Shown: positions 11,512-22,456 of the stretch, one piece after another
Layout of the letters: each line of letters begins with the position of its first letter
How positions within the stretch are numbered: the first letter of the stretch is position 1
Assembly: GCF_034190915.1 (NCBI RefSeq)
Contig: NW_026947503.1
Coordinates: 21,348,532-21,412,531, forward strand
Reading direction: 5' to 3'
DNA length: 64,000 bases
From: Cavia porcellus
Lineage: Eukaryota > Chordata > Mammalia > Rodentia > Caviidae
Notes under the pieces: generated by a model
Told to the model about the DNA's origin: nothing
The model's input: the letters and a program-made list of their open reading frames with translations, nothing else
Databases searched by the model: none
Translations under genes and position numbers: made by a program

Positions 11512-11716
11512 GTGGTTTTTTTTTTTTCTTTTCTGTGCTAGGGACTGAAGACAGGGTCTTGTGTATCTTGGGAAGGGTCCTCATTCCCAGCCTATTTTAT
11601 TTTATTTTAGATAGGGGCTTGTTAAGTTGCCCAGACTAGCCATGAACTTGCCATCCTCCTGCCTCAGCTTCCCAAGACACTGGGATTACAAATGTGCATG
11701 ACTGTGCTCAGTTTAT
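11512..11716 (-). mobile_element. B4-like SINE, antisense
   Basis: The plus strand has a T-tract, 'tgctagggactgaagacagg' (tRNA-like half), then after a TTTTA-rich linker 'aagttgcccagactagccat' and 'ccatcctcctgcctcagctt' (B1-like half) ending 'gggattacaaatgtgcatga'. The two-part structure is that of B4. Confidence 0.75.
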
Positions 11717-13079
11717 AACATGAAATTAACTTTAACTTTCCATGGGGGCTTAAGGCCTTTGTAGAAGTAAGCCTGTCACAAAAGAATGGGAATTTACAAA
11801 CCCCTGATTCCTAAGCCCTATTCCTATGGCCTCCTCCCCAGGGGCGATAAGGCTTGAAGTTTGCAAGCAGTTGCCTCTCTCCTACTCACCCATTTGATGC
11901 TCCTGAGTGACTAATAGAAAAAGTTGGAAATTTGATGGACCCCATGATTTCAGGGGTAGAAGTGAAAGTTTCTGAAGAGAAGAAAACAGAGATCATCACC
12001 AGGACTGTCTATTTTATATAGTGTCTCCACTGCCCCCCCCCCAATTTTTTTCCCCCGGGAAAGCCTAAATGTATCAGTTTATTAAAAATCAGAACAATGA
12101 GAGTTTGTTTCAGATGCCTTCTAGACAGAGATGTGACTAGCTGTTAGTCATTTACATATTAGCCAAGTTAGTTCATGCAGACCAACTGGAAGACACTGAT
12201 GACACTGAGGCAAAGACTGACCTGTGATTCGAGGTCACCTGAAGGGCGACTGTGTGATTGAGGAGCACGAATCATGTTGAGAAGAGACACCCTGGGTGGA
12301 TCCTGAAGGAGGAGTCATTGAAAGCTCAGGAACCTGGAGGCTGGATTTGACACAGATGCCAAAAATGCAGCCTCAAGAAACTTCCGCAGGTCACCTTCAG
12401 TAATGCTCTCAATGTCACTCCTACTCTAAACACACTCTTCTGGTTCTGCTGGACTCTTTCCTGGACCCACAGTTCAGAGTGCCTCATGCTCCAGGTACTA
12501 ATTTTCCTTCACTGAACCTGGCTTAGCATGTCTAGGTTATGACAGCTTTATTTCTTATATAGCTCTCAAATCTGCTCCTTTCCTCCATCTCTAACACCGT
12601 CCTCTGTGCCCACTCTTCCTTTACTGTCTTCCCATATCTACTCAAACCCCATCTGGTCCACTCTTTATATTGTGGTCATCTGATTGTGTCTCCACCACCT
12701 AGCGTTTCCACCCTCCCATTGCCCCCAATTTAGTATCCTCTTATTTTTCTTATAATATAGCTCAAGATCTTATTGAGGCTTGGAAGGTCCCACGTTTTCT
12801 GTCCTGCCCATATTCTGCTTCTTCTCATCAATGCTATTATTTGGTCTCTGCACTCTGGCTATGCTGGCTTTCTTCAATTCATGTCTCCCTGTCAGCACCT
12901 GCCACAGAGCCTTCTCACATGGCACTGTTTTTGCCTTTGCCCTCCTTCAGCTCTGAGACCAAGTCATTTCCTTGGGGGATGCTTCTCTGTACCGACTGCC
13001 TGGATCAAGTCCCATGGCAGGTCCCTGTGGTACCACGTACCTCTCCTTTGTACTTAGTACATACATTTGTACTTATTTA
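11717..13079. other. Unassigned sequence
   Basis: No gene or repeat is identified. A C9 homopolymer lies near 12,034. Frames of about 100 codons at 12,773-13,161 run into the SINE that follows and carry no known domain. Confidence 0.45.
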
Positions 13080-13178
13080 TTTATTGTCTTTTTCCTTTTT
13101 ACCGGTACCAGGGATCGAACTCATGACTGCCTGCTTGCAAGGCAGGCGCTTATGCCGCTGAGCTAAATCCCCAGCCCC
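13080..13178 (-). mobile_element. tRNA/ID-like SINE, young copy
   Basis: The plus strand reads 'accggtaccagggatcgaac', 'gcctgcttgcaaggcaggcg', 'gagctaaatccccagcccc'. An exact 11-bp duplication, tgtacttattt, flanks it (13,068-13,078 and 13,179-13,189). Near identity with the copies at 1,459 and 9,119 suggests a recently active subfamily. Confidence 0.93.
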
Positions 13179-13189
13179 TGTACTTATTT

Positions 13190-14200
13190 CTGTGCTTGTG
13201 TGATTAATGCCTGTGTTCTGCATCATACTGGCTAGAACTTGTTCAAAGGTTCTATGAGGGTATGCTGCCTTTACCTGTTAGATCTCAACTGCTCAGCATG
13301 GTACCTGCCTTAGCATGACAGACTCTCAGTAAATGTGAGGAAACCAATCTGATAATATTGTTTTATTCCACAGCATGAGTAATTGATACGACTTTGTCCC
13401 CTCAGAGTAAAGTTTCTTGCCTGAAGTTCTCGTAGCTTATAAACTCCCAGAAAATGTGCACAAACAATTGAACAGTTAGAATTTTCTGAGAGTATGCATC
13501 CAGACCTCTCAACATATTCTCAGTCTATAAACTGGTGCTCCTCCTCCCAAAAAGTTAGTAGCAGTGAGCCTGGGGTTTCTTGGATTTTTAAAGGAATTCC
13601 CTCTTACCCAATGAACTTTAAATAACAGATGTGTCAAGCACACACAAGACAAGGAGAGGCCAAGGCCAAGTTCTGCCTGATTAGACTCGTAAGTACACAG
13701 CGACACACTGTCAGTTTTTTAGTTATATGCAGGATGAGAGGAATATTAACCAGTGTTAGTTTCCCACAGTCCTTATCCTGTACACAAAAGAGGATGACAC
13801 CAAAACAGAGAGGGGGTCCTGTTGCTAGCCACCCGGTTCTAACCAGCATCTCAATGGATTTATGGACTGCAGGAGGAACCCCTCAGATCGCTTCAGAAGT
13901 TAGGAGGTGATAAGAAATTGCCTCAGTACAGCTTCTCTGGAGAAGGATGGGGATCTGGGGGCATCGTGGGCAAGGGCGTGGGGGTGGAGGACAGGGGAGG
14001 AGTGGGGGTTGGGAGTGAATTCTCAGAGTAGAGCCTAAGACAATCTGTCAAGACTCAGAGGAACTCACTGTCTGCAGGACACAAGAGGGAATTTATTTCT
14101 TTATAGCATGTTCACAATAGAGAGTGAATGTTTGTTGGGGACCATGTATTCACAATGGCTAGTTTATGCTTCCCTAAGGGATGAATTAAGGCTTGGGATT
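13190..14200. other. Unassigned sequence
   Basis: No gene is recognised. A G-rich stretch near 13,950-14,020 is the only compositional feature. Confidence 0.4.
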
Positions 14201-14287
14201 TTTTTTTTAACTTTTAATCGATACCGGGGATCAAACTCATGACTTGCCTGCTTGCAAGACAGGTGCTTATGCCACTGAGCTAAATCG
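14201..14287 (-). mobile_element. tRNA/ID-like SINE, 5'-shortened copy
   Basis: The plus strand carries T-tract, 'aatcgataccggggatcaaa', 'ctgcttgcaagacaggtgct' and 'ccactgagctaaatc', where it stops before the GGGCTGGGG start of the family. An exact 12-bp duplication, aggcttgggatt, lies at 14,189-14,200 and 14,288-14,299. The copy is therefore 5'-truncated by about 10 bases at insertion. Confidence 0.92.
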
Positions 14288-14299
14288 AGGCTTGGGATT

Positions 14300-14881
14300 A
14301 TTGATAGCATCATTTTGAGGTTTCCCATTATCCTCTCCCACTTAGTAAAGATAAGGCTAAGACTAAGATTAAGACTAAGACTACTAAAACAAAAGATGCT
14401 CCAGGTTAGATCCTCATTAGTTTAAAACCACCACTACACTCTGAGTCCTCCCATAATCTGCCCCTCAATCAATAAATGCTGAGGTTCTGGCTGCCTTGTG
14501 GCCTTTTGTTCCTTGTGGACAACTGACGGCTCTAATCCCTGTTGCTTGCTAGTTGTCTCTTCTTTTTTTCTCTCATGCTGTAACACCTGGCAGAAGATTG
14601 GAGGCTCACTGCAGGGTCCCGGATAATGTTCCTAGACAAAATGAGATAGGATAGGATGCTTCTAACTACAAGTTCTCTCATGTTATCAACTGTTTGCTTT
14701 TCATTCACTTAACAATTAGGTTCTCTAAAACAAACAAACAAACAAATTTTTTTTTTTTGCCCCAGAGACATCTAGTTGTGAGATAAAACATTTCTGGTTC
14801 TAGGGTCCACATTGTTAATGCAGGTGGAACTGCAGGAATACATTCTGTATTTCTTAAAGGCCAATTAAAATAAACTTTTCA
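14300..14881. other. Unassigned sequence
   Basis: No gene is seen. There is an 'aagactaag'-type short tandem near 14,350-14,390 and a CAAA-type run near 14,735. Confidence 0.4.
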
Positions 14882-15042
14882 GGGCCAGGCGTGGTGGTAG
14901 GACTGAGGCCGGAGGATCACTGAGAGTTTGAGGCCACCCTCAAAGTGGGCTACAAAGTAAGTTCAAGGCCAACCTCATCTGCAACGGGAGACTCTGCCTA
15001 AAAAGATAAAACAAAACAAAACAAAACAAAACAAAACAAATG
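14882..15042 (+). mobile_element. B1-type SINE with (ACAAA)n tail
   Basis: The sense copy starts 'agggccaggcgtggtggtag', continues 'ggaggatcactgagagtttg' and 'gttcaaggccaacctcatct', and ends in a run of ACAAA units. It is internally shortened near the 5' end (the usual 'cctgtaatcccagcac' is missing). Confidence 0.85.
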
Positions 15043-15809
15043 ACCTTTTCAAAAGTGGAAAATTGTGTTTAAGAGATAGCCCCAGAATGGGGGAATCAGG
15101 CCAGTTTTGCTCTGGTCATGTACAGTGGCGATGATTCACAGGTCCACAGAAGAATCTTCTCCCCCTCCCTGGCTCTGATGAGCCCACGGAAACAAGGCTT
15201 CCTGAGAATCAGTGGGGCTTGGAAAAGATGCAAATTGAGTTCTCTTACAGTGAATGGACTTAGCCCCGGGGTTATAACAGCCCACACTTTGATTTAATAA
15301 GCTGAAGAGTTGTTACTTCTTAGTAATGAGCAGACTTTTAAGGAAATGAAACCAATTCATGAGTTTTACTTCATTTGTTGTATAGCGGGATACCCCCTGA
15401 CTAGTGATCAGAATAGTGGTAGGTAATGTCTTGGAACCAAGTGACAAGTTAAAAAACAAAACAAAACAAAACAAGGACTTGGGAATCAGACTAATTCTCT
15501 AGCCTACTTTTTAGTTGATAGCAGTTTGGTCTCTGTCTTCACAGGACATTGTGTGAGACCTAATCAAGAAATAGGGTGACTGGCTGTTGCACAAAATGAG
15601 TCTCTGAGGAGTGTCATCAGCTCCTCCCTTGTCAGCAGGGCTGGTCTACATTTAAAACCAGTAGTAATGTTTTAGTAACAACCCTGGAAGTATTTTTGAG
15701 TATTTATTGTAAAAAGATGTTTTATGTGCTCTCAGCAGACTCCCTCCAGTGGAAATAAATGCCCATACATTTCTGACCTGATGCCCCATGTCTATCAGGT
15801 TTAACCATA
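15043..15809. other. Unassigned sequence
   Basis: No gene is seen. It contains a short (ACAAA)n run at about 15,452-15,474. Confidence 0.4.
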
Positions 15810-15870
15810 TACAATATAGATATAGATATAGATATAGATATAGATATAGATATAGATATAGATATAGAGA
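15810..15870. repeat. (GATATA)n microsatellite
   Basis: About nine copies of a 6-bp unit, gatata, in tandem, ending in a short 'gagagata' variant. It accounts for the Tyr/Leu repeat frame on the minus strand. Confidence 0.97.
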
Positions 15871-18086
15871 GATACATAGGAAGTACTGTGAATGTCGTAT
15901 TTTCTTGGGTAATAGGTAAATGGCAAAAAGAATTAACACGTGGTACTGAAGAAAACCTAAAAGTACAGATCCGTTGAGTGCTTCGCTGAAGGCAGTATCA
16001 TCACGTCCCCAGAATGCTGGTGATAGTGATGGAAGGGAAGGAAACTCCCAACCTACTAGATAACCAGTTCAGGTCTGTGTACTATAAAATCAAAGAATGA
16101 ATTTTAGGAACAATGGAGGTTAAGAACAGAATATTCTTTATTGAGGAAAAGAAAGCTTGTGTCTCACAGACAGACAGAAAGGATCCTGGGTGATTTGCTG
16201 AGGACCCTGATTTTTCTACGGATTTTTATAAAGCAAAGCCCCAAGGTAAGGCGGGTCCAAGCTGGGTAAAAATGAGAAATCACAAGGTGGGCATGTGGTA
16301 GGACAGAACTATGGTCAACCAATAAGACCACTAGTATAATTATTAGGTAAAATTGATTAAATTGGGATCAAATCAAGAAGCCAGTCATATAGGCCATGAA
16401 TACAGAACAGGGGCTCTTCCTGTAGAGGGTTGGGTTTATGGCTCCTTCTGGCTTCTTCAAGGTGATTTATATCTATTTAGAATATTAATCCCTGATGTTT
16501 ATCCTTAGGAACTATACAAGTGCATTTGCTTTATCTTTGGTTTGAGGTCTGACCCACAGAGGAGGTGTCTGTGTCCCCCATAGTTGCAAGGTACCTGGTC
16601 TTCTGCAGTGGTTCTTTTGAGGACCTAGCCCTGTCTGACTGCCTGTAATATTTCTATGCCACTCAGTTGCCTATAACAATAGGGCTGGTCAAGCTCCTTA
16701 GGTTCTCTCCAGGAACCTAAAGACCCTTCAAAGGGATTTAGTCTTTTGTGGAGTTTCTGTGACTTTCTCAACAATGGTTCTGGTTGCCTGGTGGGAAAGC
16801 AATGGATATGAAACCAAAAGATTGTTTAAAACTTAAGAACAGTGATGTAGCAGTGACCACCCTGTACAACCTGTTCTTCAATTCTTCTTCCTTTTGCCTG
16901 GCATTCTAACTTCAAAAGAAAAGTCATGCCTAGATGAGACATTGACTGCTAATGATCTTTCTTTAGATTTACTGGACCCAGTACATCTGGTGACCTTTTG
17001 ATAAGATAAGAATGTGTAAAATTCTTCCTTATTTTCTACCCTGTGTATCAACTAACAAAGCATATAAACTGCTGTGATTAATTTCCAGAAAATTGTTTAA
17101 AGAATTACAGGAGCTAGCCCTGAGAGATCAAGGTAATTCTCAAAGGTCCAAATAGAGTGAAATAAAAAAGAGATGCGTGCTCTGGATGTTGAGGACGCTG
17201 CCCAGCATAGAGTTTTCCTCCACTTTGTCCCTCTAATCTCCTTTTTGGTACTTTCATAGCTAAGATAGTCTTTGTTTGGAGTGGGGTGGGGAGATAATAG
17301 CTCCCCTGCTCCCCTCTCAGGGTGCCAGCCCTTGAATATACTTGATTTTGTTCCCATCAACTCTCTTCCCTTGAGCATTTGCTTTCAACTGGTGAGCAGA
17401 CAGACTACGGTTTGAAAACAACGACATGAACTGGGAACTCAAGACTTGGGTTCTTTAATGCTTTCCCAGACATGACCTTGACTACTATTTTCTTACCTGT
17501 TAAATGGGAATATAATTGATCTTTCAAAGACGTGATCAGGATAAAGAATTAAAATAAAGTCAATCACTTTGCAAATATAAAACTGATGTAAATAAAGAAA
17601 GTTGTTTTTGACCTTGCATAGCTTGTGAACAGAATTAATGTGCAAAAGGAAAGCTATTATATTTGAAATAGTTAAAAATGAGTAGCACTTCCTTTTGTCT
17701 GGATTTTAATTTAAGTCTGAGGATTTATGAGAGAAAACATCTGACTGAGCATGGACAAGGACAATTATTTGGAGAGAAAAAATATGATTTTGAAATGCAC
17801 GTCCAATGCCAGAGCTCCAAAGGCACAGCTAGGTTGAGAGAACACTGGTCCCCAGGGAGGAGAAACGCACAGCTTTCCTTGCTCCTGATCCATTAAATGA
17901 GGCAAAAATAAAACACTGTTTCTCACAGATATTAGGGATATTATAAGAGATCCTGCCAATGGAAGGAACTGATGGAAAAAATTCCTCTGCTCACGTTAAA
18001 AAGAGAAGTGAATATCTCAAAGCAGCTTAGCACCTAAGCTTACCAAAGGACATCAAATTTCCCTCTTTTCGGTTTGTTTGTTTGTT
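15871..18086. other. Unassigned sequence, part possibly an old antisense LTR
   Basis: No gene is recognised. The block 16,120-16,660 contains 'attctttattgaggaaaaga' at its left end, which read in reverse would place an AATAA-type signal near an LTR end. I could not place it in a family or find a partner copy. The rest is unassigned. Confidence 0.35.
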
Positions 18087-18170
18087 TGTTTTGTTTGAGG
18101 GATTGAACTCATGACCATGTGCTCACCAAGCAGGTGCTTATGCCACTGAGCTAAATCCCTGGCCCCCTTT
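18087..18170 (-). mobile_element. tRNA/ID-like SINE
   Basis: The plus strand shows a (TTTG)n-like run, 'gggattgaactcatgaccat', 'caagcaggtgcttatgccac' and 'tgagctaaatccctggcccc'. It is slightly more diverged than the youngest copies. Confidence 0.85.
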
Positions 18171-20610
18171 TTTCTGTTTTAAGCCCCCCAATTCCAATAC
18201 CTAATGCACAGACAGCATCCCTGTACTGTTACGTGCACACTGACTGAAACTGAATAACCAAAAACCCAAATCCAATAGGAGAGCATGAGTCACTGGCCTT
18301 GTGGGGTGGACAAGGAGAAGGAAGAGACACAAGAGACGCATCTGTAGCCGGGGGTAACCGAGACCAGAGTCTGACCCCCTCCCTCCCCATTGTGATTTCT
18401 TTGGCTCAAGGGTTTTGCATTTCTGTTCCAATTCAGGTTCCGTCATGTTCCGTGACTCATGAACGCTTCACAAATTAGTGCATGGATATTAACCAAGGAA
18501 AAGGAACTGAGTAAAAGATAAAGCAGATGGCAAAATGGGCTGGGTATCTTTTAAGAGCTGCTGCAGAGTCACAGCAGTAAGATCTGCAGTCACGTGGCAC
18601 TGGGCTGGGCAAGTGATTCCAGATGGGGACAGTGAAAAGGACTGAGGGATGGGCAGGAATTTGCCAGACCACATCTGGCGTCTAGGTGGCAATCATGCTG
18701 TAGTGTTGTGGTCACAACAGAGAAAGAAAAACACAGACCAGCTGGGGGGAACATCGGAGGGATCATGCACTCTGGCTGCACGCTAGTCATCCTATAGGGG
18801 GATACAGGTGAATGGACAGGCAATCAGCCATCACCTGGGAGGGGCCGCAGCAGCCTCTGTCATCTTGGATCTATTCTCCAAGGAACACAGCTAGGGAAGG
18901 AGACCCCTACATGCCCTGAGAGAGCAGGCTGCTAAACTTCACAGCTAATGTGTGTGGGTAACAGACATTTAAAGTCAAGGTGTAACTTCTATACGGATCT
19001 GGACAGTGACACTCGATACATTTTTGCATATGCATACACCTATGCAAACTACCATTCTCTGACCCCACACCCCTCATCTCCTCACTCGTCCATGACAACA
19101 CACAGAGGCAATCCCTTCCTGTCATCACACACTAATTCTGCCTGCCTTTGAGTTTCATATAAATGAATTTTATATACTTAACCATATATACTCATTTTTG
19201 TGTCCTTTGCTTTCAACATTATTTATTTGAGATTTATCTTTGCTGTTATACACATTAGTAACTAGCAATCTAAAGACACATTCTTCTCTTCCTTTGGTAT
19301 TTATTTCACTTTGAGGTTGATGCTACATGTGAAGAGGACAGGTGTCATAATACATAAATCCTGACCTAAAAGAGAAGTTCTGTCTGACAACTATCTGACA
19401 GGTTGTTCCTTGGGGTAGGGCGATCCTGTGTCATGTCACAATTGAGCCGACCTCTTTTTTTTTTTTTGCATAGTTTTTATTGTGTTGCCTCTTGGCCACC
19501 TGCCACAGTGCCTACCTTTCCTCCAACCTTGTGAAGGTGGCCTTTTGTTCCCAGAGTCAGAGCTGCTACTGGCTAAATCACAGGGTGGTTAAAGCTGAGA
19601 TTGAAATTTAGGAGACAGCATTCAATGTCACCTTTGATGATCTAAAATTGCACACAAGGTAAACCAGAGCTTCCCCATAATAGACAGCACACAGAGGCTC
19701 ATTTTTGGATTGCGTTCTCCTAGGGTCTCGCAGCAGTTGACTGATATTATTAAACTTTAAGGACCCCTCTCAGCAGAATGTTTTGCTCTGAATAGCAGTG
19801 TTCTTGGGGAGATGGTGACCTGGTGACCTCCCGCAATTGAATAGCTTTCATTTTATAGAGAATCCGAAGCTCTCATCATTAAGCTGACCAAGAATAGCAG
19901 TGTGGATTTTTCTTTTTCTACTTTAGCACATTGCAGGGAACCAAAGCCTATGCTTCCTGAGCATAACCAGGACATGAGCTTCTGGCAGTGTAATGAGATG
20001 AGGGGTGCACAGCAAAATGCATAGGTGCTGCTCAAGGGGGAATGCTGCATCCCTAAGTGTGGTGCACTGAGATTTTCTTTACATTTGTAAGTGTGAAATG
20101 CACATCACTCAATAACCAAGGAAAAGATATATCAAAATAAAGGGAAGGTGGTACATGGTGTTACATTTAATTAAACTGAAGCAAACAAACAAAAACAGAT
20201 CTGCTTTTGCATGACCCTGCACAGCCATACCAACCACCCCAAATACACAATTAATCCACAACTGCAGTAGCAATCCCTATATGCTCCTTCCAAAAATAGC
20301 CCTGGCTCAGGCCTGTGGCTTTGAGTCCTGGGGCTGGGATGGGCTTGCAATCATGACAGAAGGCACAGTCAATGTGAACTTGTGAAGAATGCCCTGGATG
20401 AGGAACTCGCACCTACAGAAGGATCTGGTTTCAATGTCTGTTTATTGAGTGTGGTGATTATCTGCAAATTTCAGTAAACTAATAGATATAGTATTTTTAA
20501 AGAAGAAGGAAAAGTTAAGTTGCAAAGAGGTAAAGGGAATCAGATACTGATCTTCCATATAAAAAAATAAATAAAAGAAGAAACTTTCTGAATTAAAGTT
20601 AATCAAATTA
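18171..20610. other. Unassigned sequence with one possible old L1 remnant
   Basis: No gene is seen. Positions 19,150-19,262 ('tttcatataaatgaatttta' to 'tgagatttatctttgctgtt') look like the antisense strand of an old L1 3' end, at low confidence. A T11 run lies near 19,458. Other frames here carry no known domain. Confidence 0.4.
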
Positions 20611-20755
20611 TGCCAGGCATTGTGGCACACACCTGTAATCCCAGCACTTGGGAGGCTGAGGCAAGAGGATCCCTGTGAGTTTGAAGCCAGCTTGGGCTGC
20701 ATAGTGAGTTTACGGCCAGCCGGAACTACATAATGAGACACTGTCTTTAAAAAAA
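20611..20755 (+). mobile_element. B1-type SINE
   Basis: A typical B1 body: 'gccaggcattgtggcacaca', 'cctgtaatcccagcacttgg', 'gtgagtttgaagccagcttg', then the second, duplicated unit and 'aatgagacactgtctttaaa'. The 12-bp sequence ttaatcaaatta at 20,599-20,610 recurs as ttgatcaaatta at 21,513-21,524, beyond element A. The simplest reading is that the B1 inserted first and element A later landed in its A-tail. Confidence 0.88.
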
Positions 20756-20761
20756 AAGAAA

Positions 20762-21508
20762 AGAAAGCAAGCAGCTCCCCCATCGTGGTAAGCGGCTGCA
20801 GTGTGGCAGACTGTGGCCCCTCCAGTGGGGGAGAACCACCAGCAACTCCTGAGATCCATGCCATGTTGGAGCTTAGGATGCTGGGTAACCAAGCAACCAG
20901 CTCACCTCCCTGGTAAGCGGCTGTGATGTGGCAAGCTGCAGTCCCTCCAGGGGGAGAACCACCAGTGTTTCCTGAGATTTGCCCCATGTTGGATCTTAAG
21001 ATGCTGGGAAACCAAGCAACCAGCCTGCCTCCCTGCTAAGCAGTAGTGAGCCTACTGGTGCATGGGCTGAGAGTCAATCATCCCACTTCCCCTGCCCCCC
21101 TTCCCCTGCCCCTCCATTAGCAAATGGGAACCAGAAATCAGAGCATCTCTTGGAAGGTTGACCATAGCAAATAAGGGGGATTTCCTTCTACCATCTCTTT
21201 GAAGGCAAATATTTTTATTACTCTTTTGCTTTATTCTGATTAATGGTACAACTCTATTCAATATTCTGTTTTGATAAGTTCTATAAAGTTCTGTATTTCA
21301 TTTTATTTTGCTATTTGTGATTGAAAGAACAACTATTGTGAAGATAACAAGATATACTGTGATACCTATTACTGTTATCCCGGTAACCTGCTGTGACGTT
21401 CTGTACCAATTTCACTACACTGGCTCAGTTGGCTTTATTCTGTCTTGTTCTGTTGTATTTTACTACCTTCAAAATAAAAATTTAAAAAAGCCCTAAATAA
21501 ATAAAAAT
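20762..21508 (+). mobile_element. ORF-less L1-derived element A
   Basis: This retroelement of about 745 bp is sense on the plus strand and has no reading frame of its own. Its 5' part has two complete tandem repeats (units starting at 20,770, 20,899 and 21,022, lengths 129 and 123 bp) and the start of a third. The middle is a C/G-rich block near 21,085. From 21,205 the sequence is T-rich and alignable with a single roughly 150-bp L1 3'-UTR repeat unit ('gaacaactattgtgaagata', 'ctattactgttatccc'). It ends 'ttttactaccttcaaaataa' plus A-rich sequence, resembling the L1 3' terminus at 50,042. Elements B (41,784) and C (46,598) are homologous over the same span and share the 5' repeat. A likely inserted into the A-tail of the adjacent B1. 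Confidence 0.75.
20770..21040 (+). repeat. 5' tandem monomers of element A (~126 bp)
   Basis: The start phrase recurs at 20,770, 20,899 and 21,022: an AGC(T/C)(C/G)-type opening, 'tggtaagcggctg', 'gagaaccaccag', 'cccatgttgga', 'aaccaagcaacc'. Tandem monomers at the 5' end are the known promoter style of rodent L1. By that analogy these may drive transcription, which is inference. Confidence 0.8.
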
Positions 21509-21524
21509 GAAATTGATCAAATTA

Positions 21525-21885
21525 CGTTACAGTACTCTGTTCTTGCTGGAAACTGACTTTTTCACAGGATCATCGTAGCCACATATAGTACATAAGCATT
21601 TTGAAAGTCAAGGATAAAATCATCTTTTTTAAGGAAGTAAACAAGGTTATAAGAATTATTCTAGCTTTTATTATATTAGGAACCAGACACAGACAAAACG
21701 ACCCTAATATTTTTGTTTTATCTCAGAAGCAAATTTTTTCTGTCTTTTTTACAACTGTGCTGTCTATTCTTAGTATTACTGAAGACTGAACAAAGTATAA
21801 GTTTTACCTCTTAAGGCTTCCTAGGTCCAAGTCCCTGTTCTAAGCTAACATTTGAACACATTAGATGCTTGATGATTTTCTGATT
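21525..21885. other. Unassigned sequence
   Basis: No gene or confident repeat is seen. It is AT-rich. Confidence 0.4.
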
Positions 21886-21897
21886 CAGTGTCATCAA

Positions 21898-21902
<5 letters not shown>

Positions 21903-21950
<48 letters not shown>

Positions 21951-22031
21951 TTTGTACCAGGGATTGAACTCACGACCTTGTGCTTGCCATGCATGAGGCT
22001 GCCTGTGCCACAGACCTATATTCCCGGCCCC
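21903..22031 (-). mobile_element. tRNA/ID-like SINE whose tail is a (GT)n tract
   Basis: The insertion is bounded by an exact 17-bp duplication, cagtgtcatcaatctgt, at 21,886-21,902 and 22,032-22,048. Inside it, a (GT)n run (to about 21,948) is followed by 'gtaccagggattgaactcac' and 'cacagacctatattcccggc' (tRNA-like body, antisense). The microsatellite occupies the position of the SINE A-tail, so it arose within the insertion rather than before it. Confidence 0.9.
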
Positions 22032-22048
22032 CAGTGTCATCAATCTGT

Positions 22049-22441
22049 TGCTGTGTTTTATTTGATGAGTTTATTTTAATAGAAATAATGAGTGTATACC
22101 ATGTGAAGAATTCCTTTTTGTACATTTGCTAAAGTTAGAACCACATGGAGAGCTTATGAGTTGATACTGTCCAGAGGCCTTCTTAAGCCTCAAGGGATGT
22201 AACTGACCTTTATGTCTCAGGGGCATTTTATTTTCCCTGTAGGTTGTTCACTGAGATGAGGAATTGAGGAGATTTATTTTGTTTCTACCCAGCTTTGACC
22301 AGAGTACTTCCAACTTGTAGGTGTAACTGAGATCTGACCTTTTCCTGGCATCGGTTCATCTGTCAGTGCTCCTGAGGTGCCCGCAGGTGGGTGTGCATGG
22401 GCAGCAGGGCTGCTGGTGGGCCTGCTTCAAGGTGAGACACT
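22049..22441. other. Unassigned sequence
   Basis: No gene or confident repeat is seen. Confidence 0.4.
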
Positions 22442-22456
22442 CCAGGACTTATTTTC

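Noticed and set aside
12773..13161. Overlapping frames of about 100 codons
   Set aside because: They end inside a young SINE and no domain is visible upstream of it.
16120..16660. Antisense retroviral LTR
   Set aside because: Only a TTTATTG-type motif at one end supports it; no TG...CA borders, partner LTR or duplication were found. The same holds for 23,760-24,420 and 55,950-56,200.
20442..20987. 181-codon minus-strand frame
   Set aside because: It runs antisense through a B1 SINE and the 5' repeats of element A; repeated peptide phrases reflect the DNA tandem repeat.
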